DNA from: CAVVAY01 sp963746465
GTDB taxonomy: Bacteria; Actinomycetota; Actinomycetes; JACCUZ01
NCBI GenBank assembly: GCA_963746465.1
Contig: CAVVAY010000007.1
Coordinates: forward strand, 558,001 to 622,000
Reading direction: 5' to 3'
DNA: 64,000 bases
The translations under genes were made by a program, and so were the position numbers. The notes beneath the pieces were generated by a model. It was given only the letters and a program-made list of their open reading frames with translations, had not been told where the DNA came from and made no database searches. Below are positions 34,668 through 45,786 of the stretch, piece after piece; position 1 is the first letter of the stretch; every line of letters begins with the position of its first letter.

Positions 34668-35113
34668 GGCCGACTTCCGGTAGCGGTACGACGAGTCGGC
34701 CGCCGGGGACCGGAGCGGTGTAGTTCACAGTCAACCACTTGGTGCGGCCGCCCGTCACTGGGCAGCACGACGCTCCCGTCGCACGTACGGCGGGAGCGTC
34801 GGCGTCCGCGGAGCCGGTGCCGGTCGCTGCTGGCGCGGCACCGGCTCGGTGGACCGCCGTTGACTGCGGGTCGGCAAGGACGCGGTGAGGGACCCCGAGG
34901 GGCGTGGCCGAGAAGCTCCCCTGCTGGACTGCCCGACCGCTCACGCGTGACCGTTACCGGCCCGCCGGGGTCTAGGGCGTGACACGAGGAAAGCACACCT
35001 CCGGGTCGCGGGGCAATGACCAGAAGGTGACCAACCGGCCATCTCGGCGTACCGTGACCCCCGTCATCGGGCCGACTGCGGACCCGTGCCGCCCGCCTCG
35101 AGGAGATCGAGCA
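34668..35113. other. 446-bp gene-free divergent intergenic region
   Basis: No credible gene on either strand. It lies between the minus-strand ATPase start and the plus-strand coiled-coil gene and contains two perfect hairpins, at 34769-34800 and 34811-34847. It may encode a small RNA or a structured leader; see finding. Confidence 0.55.
34769..34847. repeat. Two adjacent perfect hairpins
   Basis: Hairpin 1: GACGCTCCCG/CGGGAGCGTC (34769-34778 with 34791-34800). Hairpin 2: GAGCCGGTGCC/GGCACCGGCTC (34811-34821 with 34837-34847). Both arms pair without mismatch and lie 10 bp apart in the divergent intergenic region, where terminators are not expected. Confidence 0.75.
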
Positions 35114-35575
35114 ATGACTGCACCGTTCCCCGGCACCCAGCGCGCCGACCTCCAGGTCGTGCGTGACGGGGCCCCGGCCGGCGACCCCACCGCCCAGGCG
35201 GTCGGGCTGCTCGAGAACGCCCACAAGGTCGCCGAGGCCACCGTGGCCGAGGCCCGGGCCGAGGGCGAACGCCTGCTGGCCGCCGCTCGTGAGCGCGCGC
35301 AGCAGGTGCAGCGCGACGCCAAGGACCTCGGCCAGAAGCTGCGCGCCGACGCCGAGCGGGAGAGCGCCCAGGCGCGCCACCAGGCCTACGGCGAGGCCGA
35401 GCGGATCGTGGCCGACGCCCGGTCCGAGGTCAGCGCGCTGAAGGCCTCGGTCGGAGGTCTGCGCGAGGAGCGGGACGCCGCCGAGAGCGCGATGCGCGAG
35501 CTCGCCGACCGCGTCCAGTCCGCTCTGCAGCGCTACACCGAGCCGGACCACGGCGAGCAGCACCACCAGCAGTAG
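35114..35575 (+). CDS. DivIVA-like coiled-coil protein
   Basis: A 153-residue hydrophilic protein, nearly all predicted coiled coil from residue 22 (TAQAVGLLENAHKVAEATVAEA onward), rich in Ala, Glu and Arg and ending in a His/Gln-rich tail. The LLENAHKVAEATVAEARAE stretch resembles the coiled-coil half of actinobacterial DivIVA/Wag31-like proteins, but the N-terminal membrane-binding domain of DivIVA is absent. ATG 35114 follows GAGGAG; an upstream ATG at 34979 would add 45 non-coiled residues. A terminator hairpin follows. A structural or polar-growth role is only a guess. Confidence 0.65.
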   Translation: MTAPFPGTQRADLQVVRDGAPAGDPTAQAVGLLENAHKVAEATVAEARAEGERLLAAARERAQQVQRDAKDLGQKLRADAERESAQARHQAYGEAERIVADARSEVSALKASVGGLREERDAAESAMRELADRVQSALQRYTEPDHGEQHHQQ

Positions 35576-35594
35576 CCCGCTCAGCAGCTGCGCC

Positions 35595-35642
35595 GACGGA
35601 CCGGTCGGACCCGCCTGACCAGGCTGGTCCGGCCGGTCCGTC
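35595..35642 (+). terminator. Stem-loop terminator after the coiled-coil gene
   Basis: GACGGACCGG/CCGGTCCGTC (35595-35604 with 35633-35642) pairs perfectly, with an inner CGGACC/GGTCCG stem. A TTGACG (35667-35672) beyond it could be the -35 of the next gene. Confidence 0.65.
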
Positions 35643-35777
35643 GCGGGTGGCGGTGCCGTGCCGCGCTTGACGTAACGGGTGTGACAGGTGTTCTCTAGCG
35701 GGGCTGTTGTGACGTCAAGTCGACCGCGGCACGACCCGACACTCCTGACGAGGGGTGCGGCGAGAGGAGACGGGCGG

Positions 35778-37272
35778 ATGGCGTTGACCGTTCGCCGCGC
35801 GCGTGGGGCCGCCGTCGTGGCCGTCGTCCTGGCCCTGCTCGCCCCGCTCGGACCGGACGCCGCCGCGGACAACGGCAGCCCGGTGTTCCCGAGCCAGCAG
35901 GACGTCGACGCCAGCCGGGGAGCAGCTTCTGCCAAGGCCGACCAGGTCGGCCAGATCGAGGCTCAGCTGGCGGCCGCCTCGGTCCGCACCGACCAGCTCG
36001 CGACCGACGTCGCGGTGGCGGTGGAGGCCTACAACGGGGCCAGGGTCCGGCTGGCCAGAGCGGTGCAGGCCGCCGCCGAGGCCGCGCGCACCGCGGAGCT
36101 GGCGCAGGGAAAGGTCGAGGCGGCCCGGGTCGAGCTCGGCCGGTTCGCCGCCGCGGCCTACCGCTCCGGCGGCGACCTCGGCGGCCTGACCGCGTTCCTC
36201 GCCGCGGACGGGCCGCGGGACCTGATCAGCAGGGCATCTGCCCTGCAGTCCATCGGCAACAGCCGGCGCAACGCTCTGGAGACCTTCCGGTCCGCGACGG
36301 CCTACGCCACGGTGCTCGACCGCCGGGCCGCGGCGACGGTCGAGAAGCGGCGCCAGGCGGCCCGGCAGGTCGAGCGCGCGCGGTCGGCCGCCCAGGCCCG
36401 CCTCGCGACCCAGCAGAAGGCGGTCGGCCAGATCGCCGCCCAGCGGGAGACGCTGGTCCGGGCCCTGGCCGCTGCCCGGCACACCACGGTGCGGCTCGAG
36501 CGGGCCCGGCAGGCCGGCCTGGAGCAGGCGCGGATCGAGGCCGAGCGGCGGGCCGCCGAACGCCGGGCCGCCGAAGCCGCCCGGCAGGCCCAGGCCGCCC
36601 GGGACGCCGCAGCAGCCCGCGCCGCGGAGGACGCCCGCCAGGCCCAGGCTGAGCAGGCCCGCCGGGACCAGGAGCAGCGGGACGCCGACTCCCGGCGCGC
36701 CGCCGAGGAGAAGAAGGCCGCCGAGGACAAGGCGGCCCAGGACAAGCCCGCCGCGCCCGACCCGCCCCCGGCCGGCAACGGCAACGGCAACGGCAATGGC
36801 AACGGCAATGGCAGGCAATGGCAATGGCAGCGGCAACGGCGGTGGGGGTGGCGGCAACGCGCCGGACCCGACACCGAGCCCGCCGCCGGCCGGCAGCTCG
36901 TCCGGCAGCGCGTCCGGCGCGGAGGCCGCGATCGCCTTCGCCCGGGACCAGATCGGCAAGCCCTACCAGTGGGCGGCCGACGGGCCGTCCACCTTCGACT
37001 GCTCCGGTCTGACGATGCGGGCCTGGCAGCAGGCCGGGGTCTACCTGCCGCACTACACGGTGGCGCAGTACCAGCAGGGCGAGAAGGTGGCCCTGGGCGA
37101 CCTGCGCCGGGGCGACCTGGTGTTCTTCGCGAGCGGCTCGGACTACCGCTCGATCTACCACGTCGGCCTCTACATCGGTGACGGCCAGATGATCGAGGCG
37201 CCCTACACCGGCGAGAACGTACGGATCTCCAGCATCTGGCGCAGCAGTCTGTTCGGCGCGGCCCGGCCATGA
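35778..37272 (+). CDS. Secreted NlpC/P60 peptidoglycan endopeptidase (frameshift in a Gly-Asn repeat)
   Basis: An RipA-like secreted cell-wall hydrolase, about 498 residues after correcting one frame change. A signal peptide (ends LGPDAAADN) is followed by long coiled coils (residues 40-330, many Ala/Arg/Glu heptads), a Gly-Asn repeat, and the C-terminal NlpC/P60 domain with catalytic Cys in FDCSGLTMRAW and His in YHVGLYIGDG. The coiled-coil part and the catalytic part are in different frames; the switch (+1 or -2) falls inside the GGCAAY repeat near 36812, a slippage-prone site. It cleaves peptidoglycan stem peptides during division or turnover. Its stop overlaps the next start (ATGA). Confidence 0.85.
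36775..36834 (+). repeat. GGCAAY hexanucleotide repeat encoding Gly-Asn
   Basis: About nine imperfect copies of GGCAAC/GGCAAT encode a Gly-Asn linker. One unit is short by two bases (or has one extra) near 36812, exactly where the NlpC/P60 reading frame changes. Confidence 0.8.
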
Positions 37273-37949
37273 ACCCCGGCTCGTACGGCGAGCGGCACGG
37301 GCGGGCCTTCGGCGGCTGGCTGGTCCTGCTGGCCCTCGGCTACACCGTGCTGCACCACGGCGGCACCTTGTTCGCCGACCTCGGTGACGTCGGCGACACC
37401 GAGACCCGGTGGGCGGACTGGATCGACCTCCTGACGCCGTACGTCGTCACCGGCGCCGCCGGCGGAGCCCTGCGGGGGGCCGGGGCGAGTCGCGGGACCT
37501 GGGCCCTGTTCTGGTTCGCCACCGTGCTCTACACCCAGGGGCACGGCATCCATCTGGCCGCCAACAGCGTCAACAACGCGCTGCCCGGGAGCACCGAGCC
37601 GGCCTACCTGTGGGACGAGCACGTCGGGCACTACCTCTGGTACATCGGGTTCTACCTCGTCGTCGTGGCGTTGGCTCTCGCACTGGCCGACCGGCGACCG
37701 CGCGGCGGTCTCGGCGCCCACCTGCTTGCTCTGCTCGTCGGCTTCACCCACTTCACCAACTCGGTCGAGGGGCAGACGGCCTGGCTGGGCATCGGGGCCG
37801 CTGCCGTCTTCGCCTTCTGGGGACTGTTCACCCGGGACGGCGTCGGCCGGCTGCTGCTCACGGCCTACGGCTTCTCGCTGCTGCTCTTCGCGGCCTTCGG
37901 CCTGTCGCAGGGTGGCTTCCCCGAGTTCTCCGAGCTCGGCTGGACCTAG
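37269..37949 (+). CDS. Polytopic membrane protein, unknown function
   Basis: A 226-residue integral membrane protein with about six helices (WLVLLALGYTVLHH, VTGAAGGALRG, WALFWFATVLYTQGHG, YIGFYLVVVALALALAD, HLLALLVGFTHF, LLLTAYGFSLLLFAAFG). Several conserved-looking His residues sit in or near helices (HHGGTLF, GHGIHLAANS, DEHVGHYLW, FTHFTNSVEG), which hints at metal or haem binding. It is translationally coupled to the NlpC/P60 gene by an ATGA overlap and converges on ppa with a 4-bp gap. I do not recognise a characterised family. Confidence 0.7.
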   Translation: MNPGSYGERHGRAFGGWLVLLALGYTVLHHGGTLFADLGDVGDTETRWADWIDLLTPYVVTGAAGGALRGAGASRGTWALFWFATVLYTQGHGIHLAANSVNNALPGSTEPAYLWDEHVGHYLWYIGFYLVVVALALALADRRPRGGLGAHLLALLVGFTHFTNSVEGQTAWLGIGAAAVFAFWGLFTRDGVGRLLLTAYGFSLLLFAAFGLSQGGFPEFSELGWT

Positions 37950-37953
37950 CGGG

Positions 37954-38460
37954 TCACAGGTGCTTCTCGCCGCGGGCGATGGCGTCGGTGCGGCGCTGGC
38001 GGGAGGCGACGATCTCAGCCTCAGCCTCGCTCCGGCCGACCCAGCTCGCTCCCTCGACGGACTTGCCGGGCTCGAGGTCCTTGTAGACCTCGAAGAAGTG
38101 CTGGATCTCCAGCCGGTCGTACTCCGACACGTGGTTGATGTCGCGCAGGTGCTCCCACCGCGGGTCGGTCGCCGGCACGCAGAGCACCTTGTCGTCGCCG
38201 CCGGCCTCGTCGGTCATCCGGAACATGCCGAGCGCGCGGGCCTTGATCAGGCAGCCGGGGAACGTCGGCTCCTCCAGCAGCACCAGGGCGTCCAGCGGGT
38301 CGCCGTCCAGGCCGAGGGTCTCCTCGATGAAGCCGTAGTCCGAGGGGTAGCGCGTCGAGGTGAACAGCATCCGGTCCAGCCGCAGCCGCCCCGACTCGTG
38401 GTCGACCTCGTACTTGTTGCGGTTGCCCTTGGGGATCTCGATGAGGACGTCGAACTCCAC
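37954..38460 (-). CDS. ppa: Inorganic pyrophosphatase (family I)
   Basis: A 168-residue cytosolic enzyme hydrolysing pyrophosphate to two phosphates. The signature DGDPLDALVLLEEPTFPGC contains the metal-binding aspartates, with EIPKGNRNKYEVDHESGRL at the N-terminus and DPRWEHLRDINHV downstream. Start GTG 38460 has GGGAGG 6-8 nt upstream; the longer frame is dacB antisense. It is divergent from dacB across 105 bp. Function is certain. Confidence 0.95.
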   Translation of the reverse strand: MEFDVLIEIPKGNRNKYEVDHESGRLRLDRMLFTSTRYPSDYGFIEETLGLDGDPLDALVLLEEPTFPGCLIKARALGMFRMTDEAGGDDKVLCVPATDPRWEHLRDINHVSEYDRLEIQHFFEVYKDLEPGKSVEGASWVGRSEAEAEIVASRQRRTDAIARGEKHL

Positions 38461-38565
38461 GGACTGCCTCCCGGTCGCTGCACCGCTGCATCCGCGTGGT
38501 TCCGCGGCGCTGGATAGTCTCGCGTACGCCGGGCAGGTGCTGCCAATCGAGACGTGAGGTGACCC

Positions 38566-40002
38566 GTGGCCGCCGACGGGGGCGCCCGCCGCGCAACGCT
38601 GGTCGTCCTGACCGTGCTGCTGGTCGTGGCCGCGGTGACGGTTGCGGCGCTCGACCTCTCCGGCCGGCTGCCCGGCGGCCTGGTGGCCGACCCGGCGAGC
38701 AGCCCGACCGCGACGCCGACTCCCGACCCGCCGCGCACCCCGGCGCCCTCGGTGCTGCCGGCCGAGCCGACCGGGTCCGGGCCGCCGCCGGTGCTGCCGG
38801 AGCGGGCGCTGGACGAGGTGCTCGCGTCTCCCGCGCTCGGCGGCGGTGCCGGCGCCGTCGTGCTCGACGTCGCGACCGGTCAGGTGCTGCTCGACCGCGA
38901 CGCCGCAACAGCGCGCATCCCGGCGTCGGTGGCCAAGCTCGCGACCGCCGCGGGCGCCCTCACCGCCCTGGGGCCGGAGCACCGGGTGGTCACCCGGGTC
39001 CTCGCCGGTGCCGACCTGGCCGACGGGACCAGCGTGGTGCTGGTCGGGGCTGGCGACGCGACCCTGACCACCCGCCGCTCGCGGCGGGGTGACCTGCCTC
39101 AGCGCGGCAGCCTCGCGGACCTCGCCGACCAGGTCGTCGCGTCGCTGGCCCCCGGCCGCCCGGTGACCGTCCTGGTCGACGACTCGCTGTTCAGCGGTCC
39201 TGCCCTCTCGCCGGACTGGCCGGCGTCCTACCTGTCGTCCGGCGAGGTCTCGCCGGTGAGCGCCCTGTCGGTGGACGCCGGACGGGTCCGGCCCGGCTCG
39301 GTCGCACGAGAGGCGGACCCTGCGCTGGCGGCGGGCCGCGAGCTGGCCGGGCTGCTGCGTCGCCGGGGAGCCGAGGTCCGCCCCGACGTCGCCCGGGGCA
39401 GCGCATCGGAGAACGCGCCCGTGGTGGCCGAGGCCGAGTCACCGACCGTCGCGGAGATGGTCGAGCTCGCGCTGCAGACCAGCGACAACGACCTCGCCGA
39501 GGCGCTGCTGCGGCTGGCCGCCGTGGCTCAGGGACAGCCGGCGACCTTCGACGGCGGTACGACGGCGGTGCTCGGCGCGCTGACCTCGCTCGGCGTGCCG
39601 ACCGAGGGTGTGCACCTGCTCGACGGCAGCGGTCTGGCCCGCGGCTCCGCCGTCCCGCCCGAGACGCTGGCGCGGCTGCTGCTGCTCGCCGCAGACGGAG
39701 CGCATCCCGACCTCGCCTCCGTGCTCGACGGCCTTCCGGTGGCCGGGTTCAGCGGCACCCTGGAGACGCGCTACGTGACCGGCGCGACAGCGACGGCCGC
39801 GGGGCTGCTGCGGGCCAAGACCGGCACCCTCACGGGGGTCAGCGCCCTGGCCGGCACCACCTCGGTGGGGGGTCGTCCGGTGGTGTTCGTGGTGATGGCC
39901 GACCGGGTGCCCGAGGGTGCAACGCTGCAGGCCAGGGACGACCTCGACCGGTTCGCAGCCGTGCTCAGCGCTGCGGCAGGGCCGCAAAGTCTTCCGGACT
40001 GA
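38566..40002 (+). CDS. dacB: D-alanyl-D-alanine carboxypeptidase/endopeptidase (PBP4, class C)
   Basis: A 478-residue exported penicillin-binding protein that trims or cleaves peptidoglycan cross-links. One N-terminal membrane anchor (residues 9-29) and a Pro-rich linker precede the enzyme. The three active-site motifs are complete: SVAK (Ser121, Lys124), SDN in TSDNDLAEALLRL, and KTG in LRAKTGTLTG. The usual PBP4 insertion domain lies between the first two motifs. Start GTG 38566 has GAGGTGA upstream. It diverges from ppa; the DUF2342 protease and tilS follow downstream, a common actinobacterial order. Confidence 0.92.
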   Translation: MAADGGARRATLVVLTVLLVVAAVTVAALDLSGRLPGGLVADPASSPTATPTPDPPRTPAPSVLPAEPTGSGPPPVLPERALDEVLASPALGGGAGAVVLDVATGQVLLDRDAATARIPASVAKLATAAGALTALGPEHRVVTRVLAGADLADGTSVVLVGAGDATLTTRRSRRGDLPQRGSLADLADQVVASLAPGRPVTVLVDDSLFSGPALSPDWPASYLSSGEVSPVSALSVDAGRVRPGSVAREADPALAAGRELAGLLRRRGAEVRPDVARGSASENAPVVAEAESPTVAEMVELALQTSDNDLAEALLRLAAVAQGQPATFDGGTTAVLGALTSLGVPTEGVHLLDGSGLARGSAVPPETLARLLLLAADGAHPDLASVLDGLPVAGFSGTLETRYVTGATATAAGLLRAKTGTLTGVSALAGTTSVGGRPVVFVVMADRVPEGATLQARDDLDRFAAVLSAAAGPQSLPD

Positions 40003-40058
40003 AGGAGGTTGATCGCCGTTTCGGCGGGAACCATCGACCCCGAAAGGGAGGTCACACC

Positions 40059-40202
40059 ATGACCATGCTGCTATGGATCCTTGCCGTTCTGATCGGCATC
40101 TGGGGAGTCGTCACCCTGATTCGCGGGCAGGTGCTTCTCGGCATCGTCCTCATCATCGTGGCGTTCCTCGTCGGCCCCGGCGGCGTCAGCATCTTCACCT
40201 GA
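40059..40202 (+). CDS. GPGG-motif small membrane protein
   Basis: A 47-residue protein of two hydrophobic segments (MTMLLWILAVLIGIWGVVTL and VLLGIVLIIVAFLVGPGG), ending GPGGVSIFT. This resembles a group of actinobacterial mini-membrane-proteins named for the GPGG motif. AAAGGGAGG just upstream is one of the strongest ribosome sites in the window, so it is expressed on its own. A hairpin terminator follows. Function unknown. Confidence 0.8.
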   Translation: MTMLLWILAVLIGIWGVVTLIRGQVLLGIVLIIVAFLVGPGGVSIFT

Positions 40203-40227
40203 CCCGCTGCTCGCCCTGCTCCACACC

Positions 40228-40267
40228 GATGGCCGGGACGGTCCCTCCGGGGACCTGCCCGGCCATC
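40228..40267 (+). terminator. Stem-loop terminator after the small membrane-protein gene
   Basis: GATGGCCGGG/CCCGGCCATC (40228-40237 with 40258-40267) pairs perfectly, with an inner GGTCC/GGACC stem. Confidence 0.75.
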
Positions 40268-40286
40268 AGTGCGTCCGGCCACGACG

Positions 40287-40292
40287 TACGGT
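40287..40292 (+). promoter_or_regulatory. Leaderless-type -10 box TACGGT for the DUF2342 protease
   Basis: TACGGT lies 6 nt before ATG 40299, with no ribosome site between, so it fixes that start. Confidence 0.5.
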
Positions 40293-40298
40293 GAAGCG

Positions 40299-41415
40299 AT
40301 GAACTCTTCGATGGTCGACTGGGACCTCGCCGTCACGACCGGCCGCAGGCTGGTCAGCCCCGGCCCGACGGTGACCCCTGACGAGGCCCGCGCGGCCGTC
40401 ACCCAGCTCAAGGCCTTCGCGGTCGAGGCGCACGCGTCACGTCGCGGCCTTCACCGGGCTGCAGGTGCCGGCCGACCACACGTCGGGTGCCTCGGTCGTG
40501 GTGGTCGACCGGCCGGGCTGGATCCAGGCCAACGCGGCGGGCTTCCGGACCGTGCTCGAGCCGCTGATCCAGAAGATCCAGGACAAGCGGCCGTCGTCCT
40601 CGGCGCTGGCCGACTCGGTCGGGTCGAAGGTGACCGGCGTGCAGACCGGCTCGCTGCTGGCGTTCCTGGCCACCAAGGTTCTCGGGCAGTACGAGCTGTT
40701 CCCGCCGTACGGCGTGGACGCCGCCACCACACCGGGCCGGCTGCTGCTGGTGGCGCCGAACATCGTCTCCGCCGAGCGCGAGATGGGTGTCGACCCGAGG
40801 GACTTCCGGCTCTGGGTGTGCCTGCACGAGGAGACCCACCGGGTGCAGTTCGGTGCGGTCCCGTGGCTGCGCGAGCACATGATGGACGAGCTGCGTGCCT
40901 TCGTCGAGGCGACCGACGTCGACCCGGCGGCACTGGCCGAGCGGGTGAAGGCCGCCGCCGCGGCTGCCTTCGGTGCGATCCGGGACGGCTTCGACCCCGA
41001 CGCCCCGGACAGCGGCGGCTCGCTGGTCGAGGCCGTGCAGACGCCGGCGCAGCGCGAGATCCTGGACCGGATCACCGCACTGATGTCGCTGCTCGAGGGC
41101 CACGCCGACTTCGTCATGGACGGTGTGGGCCCGGCCGTGATCCCCTCGGTCGCGACGATCCGGGCAAAGTTCCAGAGCCGGCGCAAGGACGCGTCCCGGG
41201 TCGAGCACGTCGTGCGTCGCCTGCTCGGCATCGACGCCAAGCTCCGGCAGTACCGCGACGGTGAGCGGTTCGTGCGCGGCGCCGTGGAGCGGGCCGGGAT
41301 GGACGGCTTCAACCAGGTCTGGGCCCGTCCGGAGAACCTCCCCACCAAGGACGAGATCAGCGACCCCGCTGCCTGGGTCAGCCGGGTCGTCAGCCCCAGG
41401 CAGCTCCCCGCCTGA
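40299..41415 (+). CDS. Zinc-dependent metalloprotease, DUF2342 family (frameshifted)
   Basis: A protein of about 372 residues after frame correction, matching the DUF2342/zincin-like family common in actinobacteria near F420 or tilS loci. The zinc motif HEETHRVQF and the downstream GHADFVMD are present. The N-terminal 47 codons (MNSSMVDWDLAVTTGRRLVSPG through VEAHA) and the rest (HVAAFTGLQVPADHTSG onward) are in different frames. Deleting one T at GCGTCAC near 40440 restores AHAHVAAF. It sits 18 bp before tilS. Biological substrate unknown. Confidence 0.8.
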
Positions 41416-41419
41416 CGGG

Positions 41420-41425
41420 TAGCCT
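41420..41425 (+). promoter_or_regulatory. Leaderless-type -10 box TAGCCT for tilS
   Basis: TAGCCT lies 7 nt before GTG 41433. It overlaps the end of the upstream gene's 3' region, so tilS may have its own leaderless transcript. Confidence 0.45.
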
Positions 41426-41432
41426 CCGCGGG

Positions 41433-42413
41433 GTGGGGCCGGAGCCGGAGGTCGCCGCCGTACGGCGGGCGGTGCGCGCGTCCTGGCACGACCTGCCCGC
41501 CGGTGCGACGGTCCTGGTCGCCTGCAGCGGCGGGCCCGACTCGATGGCGCTCGCCGCCGCCGTGGCGTTCGAGGCACCTCGGGCCGGTCTGCTGGCCGGC
41601 GCGGTCACCGTCGACCACCAGCTCCAGCCCGGCTCGCGCGAGCGGGCCGAGAAGGTCGCGGCCGACCTCGCGGCGCTCGGACTGGCCCCGGTCGAGGTCG
41701 TGACGGTCGCCGTGACCGGCGACGGCGGCCCGGAGGCCGCCGCGCGAGCGGCCCGGTACCAGGCGCTGGACGATGCCGCCGACCGGTTCGGCGCCGAGGC
41801 CGTGCTGCTCGGCCACACCCGCGACGACCAGGCCGAGACCGTGCTGCTCGGACTGGCGCGCGGCTCCGGGCCGCGGTCGCTGGCCGGGATGGCCGCCGTC
41901 CGCGGTCGCTACCGGCGCCCGCTGCTGGACCTGCCGCGCGACGTCGTCCGGGCGGCGGCCGCCGGGCACCCCACCTGGGACGACCCGCACAACGTCGACG
42001 CCGCGTTCACCCGGTCGCGGGTGCGCACCGACGTCCTGCCGGGCCTGGAGCGTGACCTCGGCCCGGGCGTCGCCGCTGCACTCGCCCGCACCGCGGCCCT
42101 GCTGCGGGCGGACACCGACGCCCTGGACGGCTGGGCGGCGGCGGCGCACACCGAGGCGGCCGAGGGCGGCGAGGGGCTCGGCATCGCGGTCCTGGCGGGT
42201 CTGCCGGCCGCCGTACGGACCCGGGTGCTGCGGCGGGCCGCGATCGAGGCGGGCTGCCCCGCCACCGACCTCGACGCCGGCCACGTCGCCGGGCTCGACC
42301 GGCTGGTGACCGACTGGCACGGGCAGGGGCCGCTGCACCTGCCGGGCGCGGTGTCCGCCCAGCGGGCGTGTGGCAGGCTGGCGCTTTCCCGCCAGCCGCG
42401 CAGCAGTCGATGA
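41433..42413 (+). CDS. tilS: tRNA(Ile)-lysidine synthetase
   Basis: A 326-residue ATP-dependent enzyme adding lysine to C34 of tRNA-Ile(CAU), switching it from AUG to AUA decoding. The PP-loop SGGPDSMALA is at residues 32-41, followed by DHQLQPGSRE, LLGHTRDDQAETVLLGLARGSG and RPLLDLPR, all hallmark TilS segments. It is shorter than enterobacterial TilS (C-terminal domain reduced), which is usual in actinobacteria. hpt follows after 15 bp, as in many bacteria. Confidence 0.93.
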   Translation: MGPEPEVAAVRRAVRASWHDLPAGATVLVACSGGPDSMALAAAVAFEAPRAGLLAGAVTVDHQLQPGSRERAEKVAADLAALGLAPVEVVTVAVTGDGGPEAAARAARYQALDDAADRFGAEAVLLGHTRDDQAETVLLGLARGSGPRSLAGMAAVRGRYRRPLLDLPRDVVRAAAAGHPTWDDPHNVDAAFTRSRVRTDVLPGLERDLGPGVAAALARTAALLRADTDALDGWAAAAHTEAAEGGEGLGIAVLAGLPAAVRTRVLRRAAIEAGCPATDLDAGHVAGLDRLVTDWHGQGPLHLPGAVSAQRACGRLALSRQPRSSR

Positions 42414-42428
42414 GGGAGCACCCACCGC

Positions 42429-42983
42429 GTGGACGAGAAGGACCTGGGCACCGACCTCGAGAAGGTGCTCATCACCGAGGAGCAGATCCGCACCCGGCTG
42501 GCCGAGATGGCCGCCGACATCGACCGTGACTACGAGGGCAAGGACCTGCTGATCGTCGGTGTCCTCAAGGGCGCCGTGATGGTGATGGCCGACCTGGCGC
42601 GCGCCCTGGGCTCACACGTCGAGATGGACTGGATGGCGGTGTCGTCCTACGGGTCCGGCACCAAGTCCTCCGGCGTCGTGCGGATCCTCAAGGACCTCGA
42701 CCGCGACATCACCGGCCGGAACGTGCTGATCGTGGAGGACATCATCGACTCGGGCCTGACCCTGTCCTGGCTGATGTCCAACCTCGGCTCCCGCGGCCCG
42801 GCCTCGGTCGAGGTGTGCACCCTGCTGCGGAAGCCGGACGCCGCGCAGGTCGACGTCCCGGTGCGCTACGTGGGGTTCGACATCCCGAACGAGTTCGTCA
42901 TCGGCTACGGCCTGGACTACGCCGAGCGCTACCGCAACGTGCCGTTCGTCGGCACCCTGGCGGCGCACGTCTACTCCGGCTGA
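42429..42983 (+). CDS. hpt: Hypoxanthine phosphoribosyltransferase
   Basis: A 184-residue purine-salvage enzyme converting hypoxanthine or guanine plus PRPP to IMP or GMP. The PRPP-binding motif is VLIVEDIIDSGLTLSWL, the active-site flexible loop is SSYGSGTKSSG, and VPVRYVGFDIPNEFVIGYGLDY is typical of the C-terminus. Start GTG 42429 has a GAGGGA-like site upstream. The order tilS-hpt-ftsH is conserved across many bacteria. Confidence 0.93.
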   Translation: MDEKDLGTDLEKVLITEEQIRTRLAEMAADIDRDYEGKDLLIVGVLKGAVMVMADLARALGSHVEMDWMAVSSYGSGTKSSGVVRILKDLDRDITGRNVLIVEDIIDSGLTLSWLMSNLGSRGPASVEVCTLLRKPDAAQVDVPVRYVGFDIPNEFVIGYGLDYAERYRNVPFVGTLAAHVYSG

Positions 42984-43160
42984 CCCGCCCCGTCCGGGCG
43001 CCGGACGGGAACGAACCCGGCGGCCCAGTGCGTTGTCCGGGCGTCGGAACGCCGGCCGGCCTTGCTGGACGGCGTCACGCCGCGCACAGGCGCCGGTGTA
43101 CCGTCGAGGTCCGACTTCCCCACGTCTGGCAGGAGGGACGGGGCGACCCGCCCCGGTTCG

Positions 43161-45197
<2,037 letters not shown>

Positions 45198-45201
45198 CCG
45201 G

Positions 45202-45786
45202 GTGACCGGAGAGGTCGGGACGTACGACCACGAGGGCGTACGCCGGGCGGTGCGCGACCTGCTCGTCGCGATCGGCGAGAACCCGGACCGGGACGGGTTG
45301 CGGGACACCCCGGAGCGGGTGGCCCGTGCCTACGTCGAGATCTTCGCCGGCCTCTGGCAGGAGCCGGAGAACGTGCTCACGACCACCTTCGACCTCGGCC
45401 ACGACGAGATGGTGCTCGTCAAGGACATCGAGGTGCGCTCGATGTGCGAGCACCACCTGGTCCCGTTCTTCGGGGTCGCGCACGTCGGCTACATCCCCTC
45501 GCACGACGGCCGCATCACCGGGCTGTCCAAGCTCGCCCGGCTGGTGGACGTGTTCGCCCGGCGTCCCCAGGTGCAGGAGCGGCTGACGACCCAGGTGGCC
45601 GACTCGCTGATGCGGATCCTGGAGCCGCGCGGCGCCATCGTGGTGCTCGAGTGCGAGCACCTGTGCATGTCGATGCGGGGCATCCGCAAGCCCGGCGCCT
45701 CGACCGTCACGTCGGCCGTCCGCGGCCAGCTGCGCGATCCGGCGACCCGGGCCGAGGCGATGAGCCTGATCGTCGCCCGACGGTGA
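45202..45786 (+). CDS. folE: GTP cyclohydrolase I
   Basis: A 194-residue enzyme converting GTP to 7,8-dihydroneopterin triphosphate, the first step of folate synthesis. RMPCEHH-type zinc and active-site elements are present as MCEHHLVPFFGVAHVGYIP, and the later HLCMSMRGIRKPGA carries the second zinc Cys. Start GTG 45202 follows ftsH by 4 bp, and the stop overlaps the folP start (GTGA). It leads a compact folate operon folE-folP-SnoaL-folB-folK-DUF3180 with overlapping stops and starts. Confidence 0.95.
   Translation: MTGEVGTYDHEGVRRAVRDLLVAIGENPDRDGLRDTPERVARAYVEIFAGLWQEPENVLTTTFDLGHDEMVLVKDIEVRSMCEHHLVPFFGVAHVGYIPSHDGRITGLSKLARLVDVFARRPQVQERLTTQVADSLMRILEPRGAIVVLECEHLCMSMRGIRKPGASTVTSAVRGQLRDPATRAEAMSLIVARR

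Noticed and set aside
40408..41577. 389-codon antisense frame over the DUF2342 protease
   Set aside because: Opposite a gene with an HExxH zinc motif; no conserved content.
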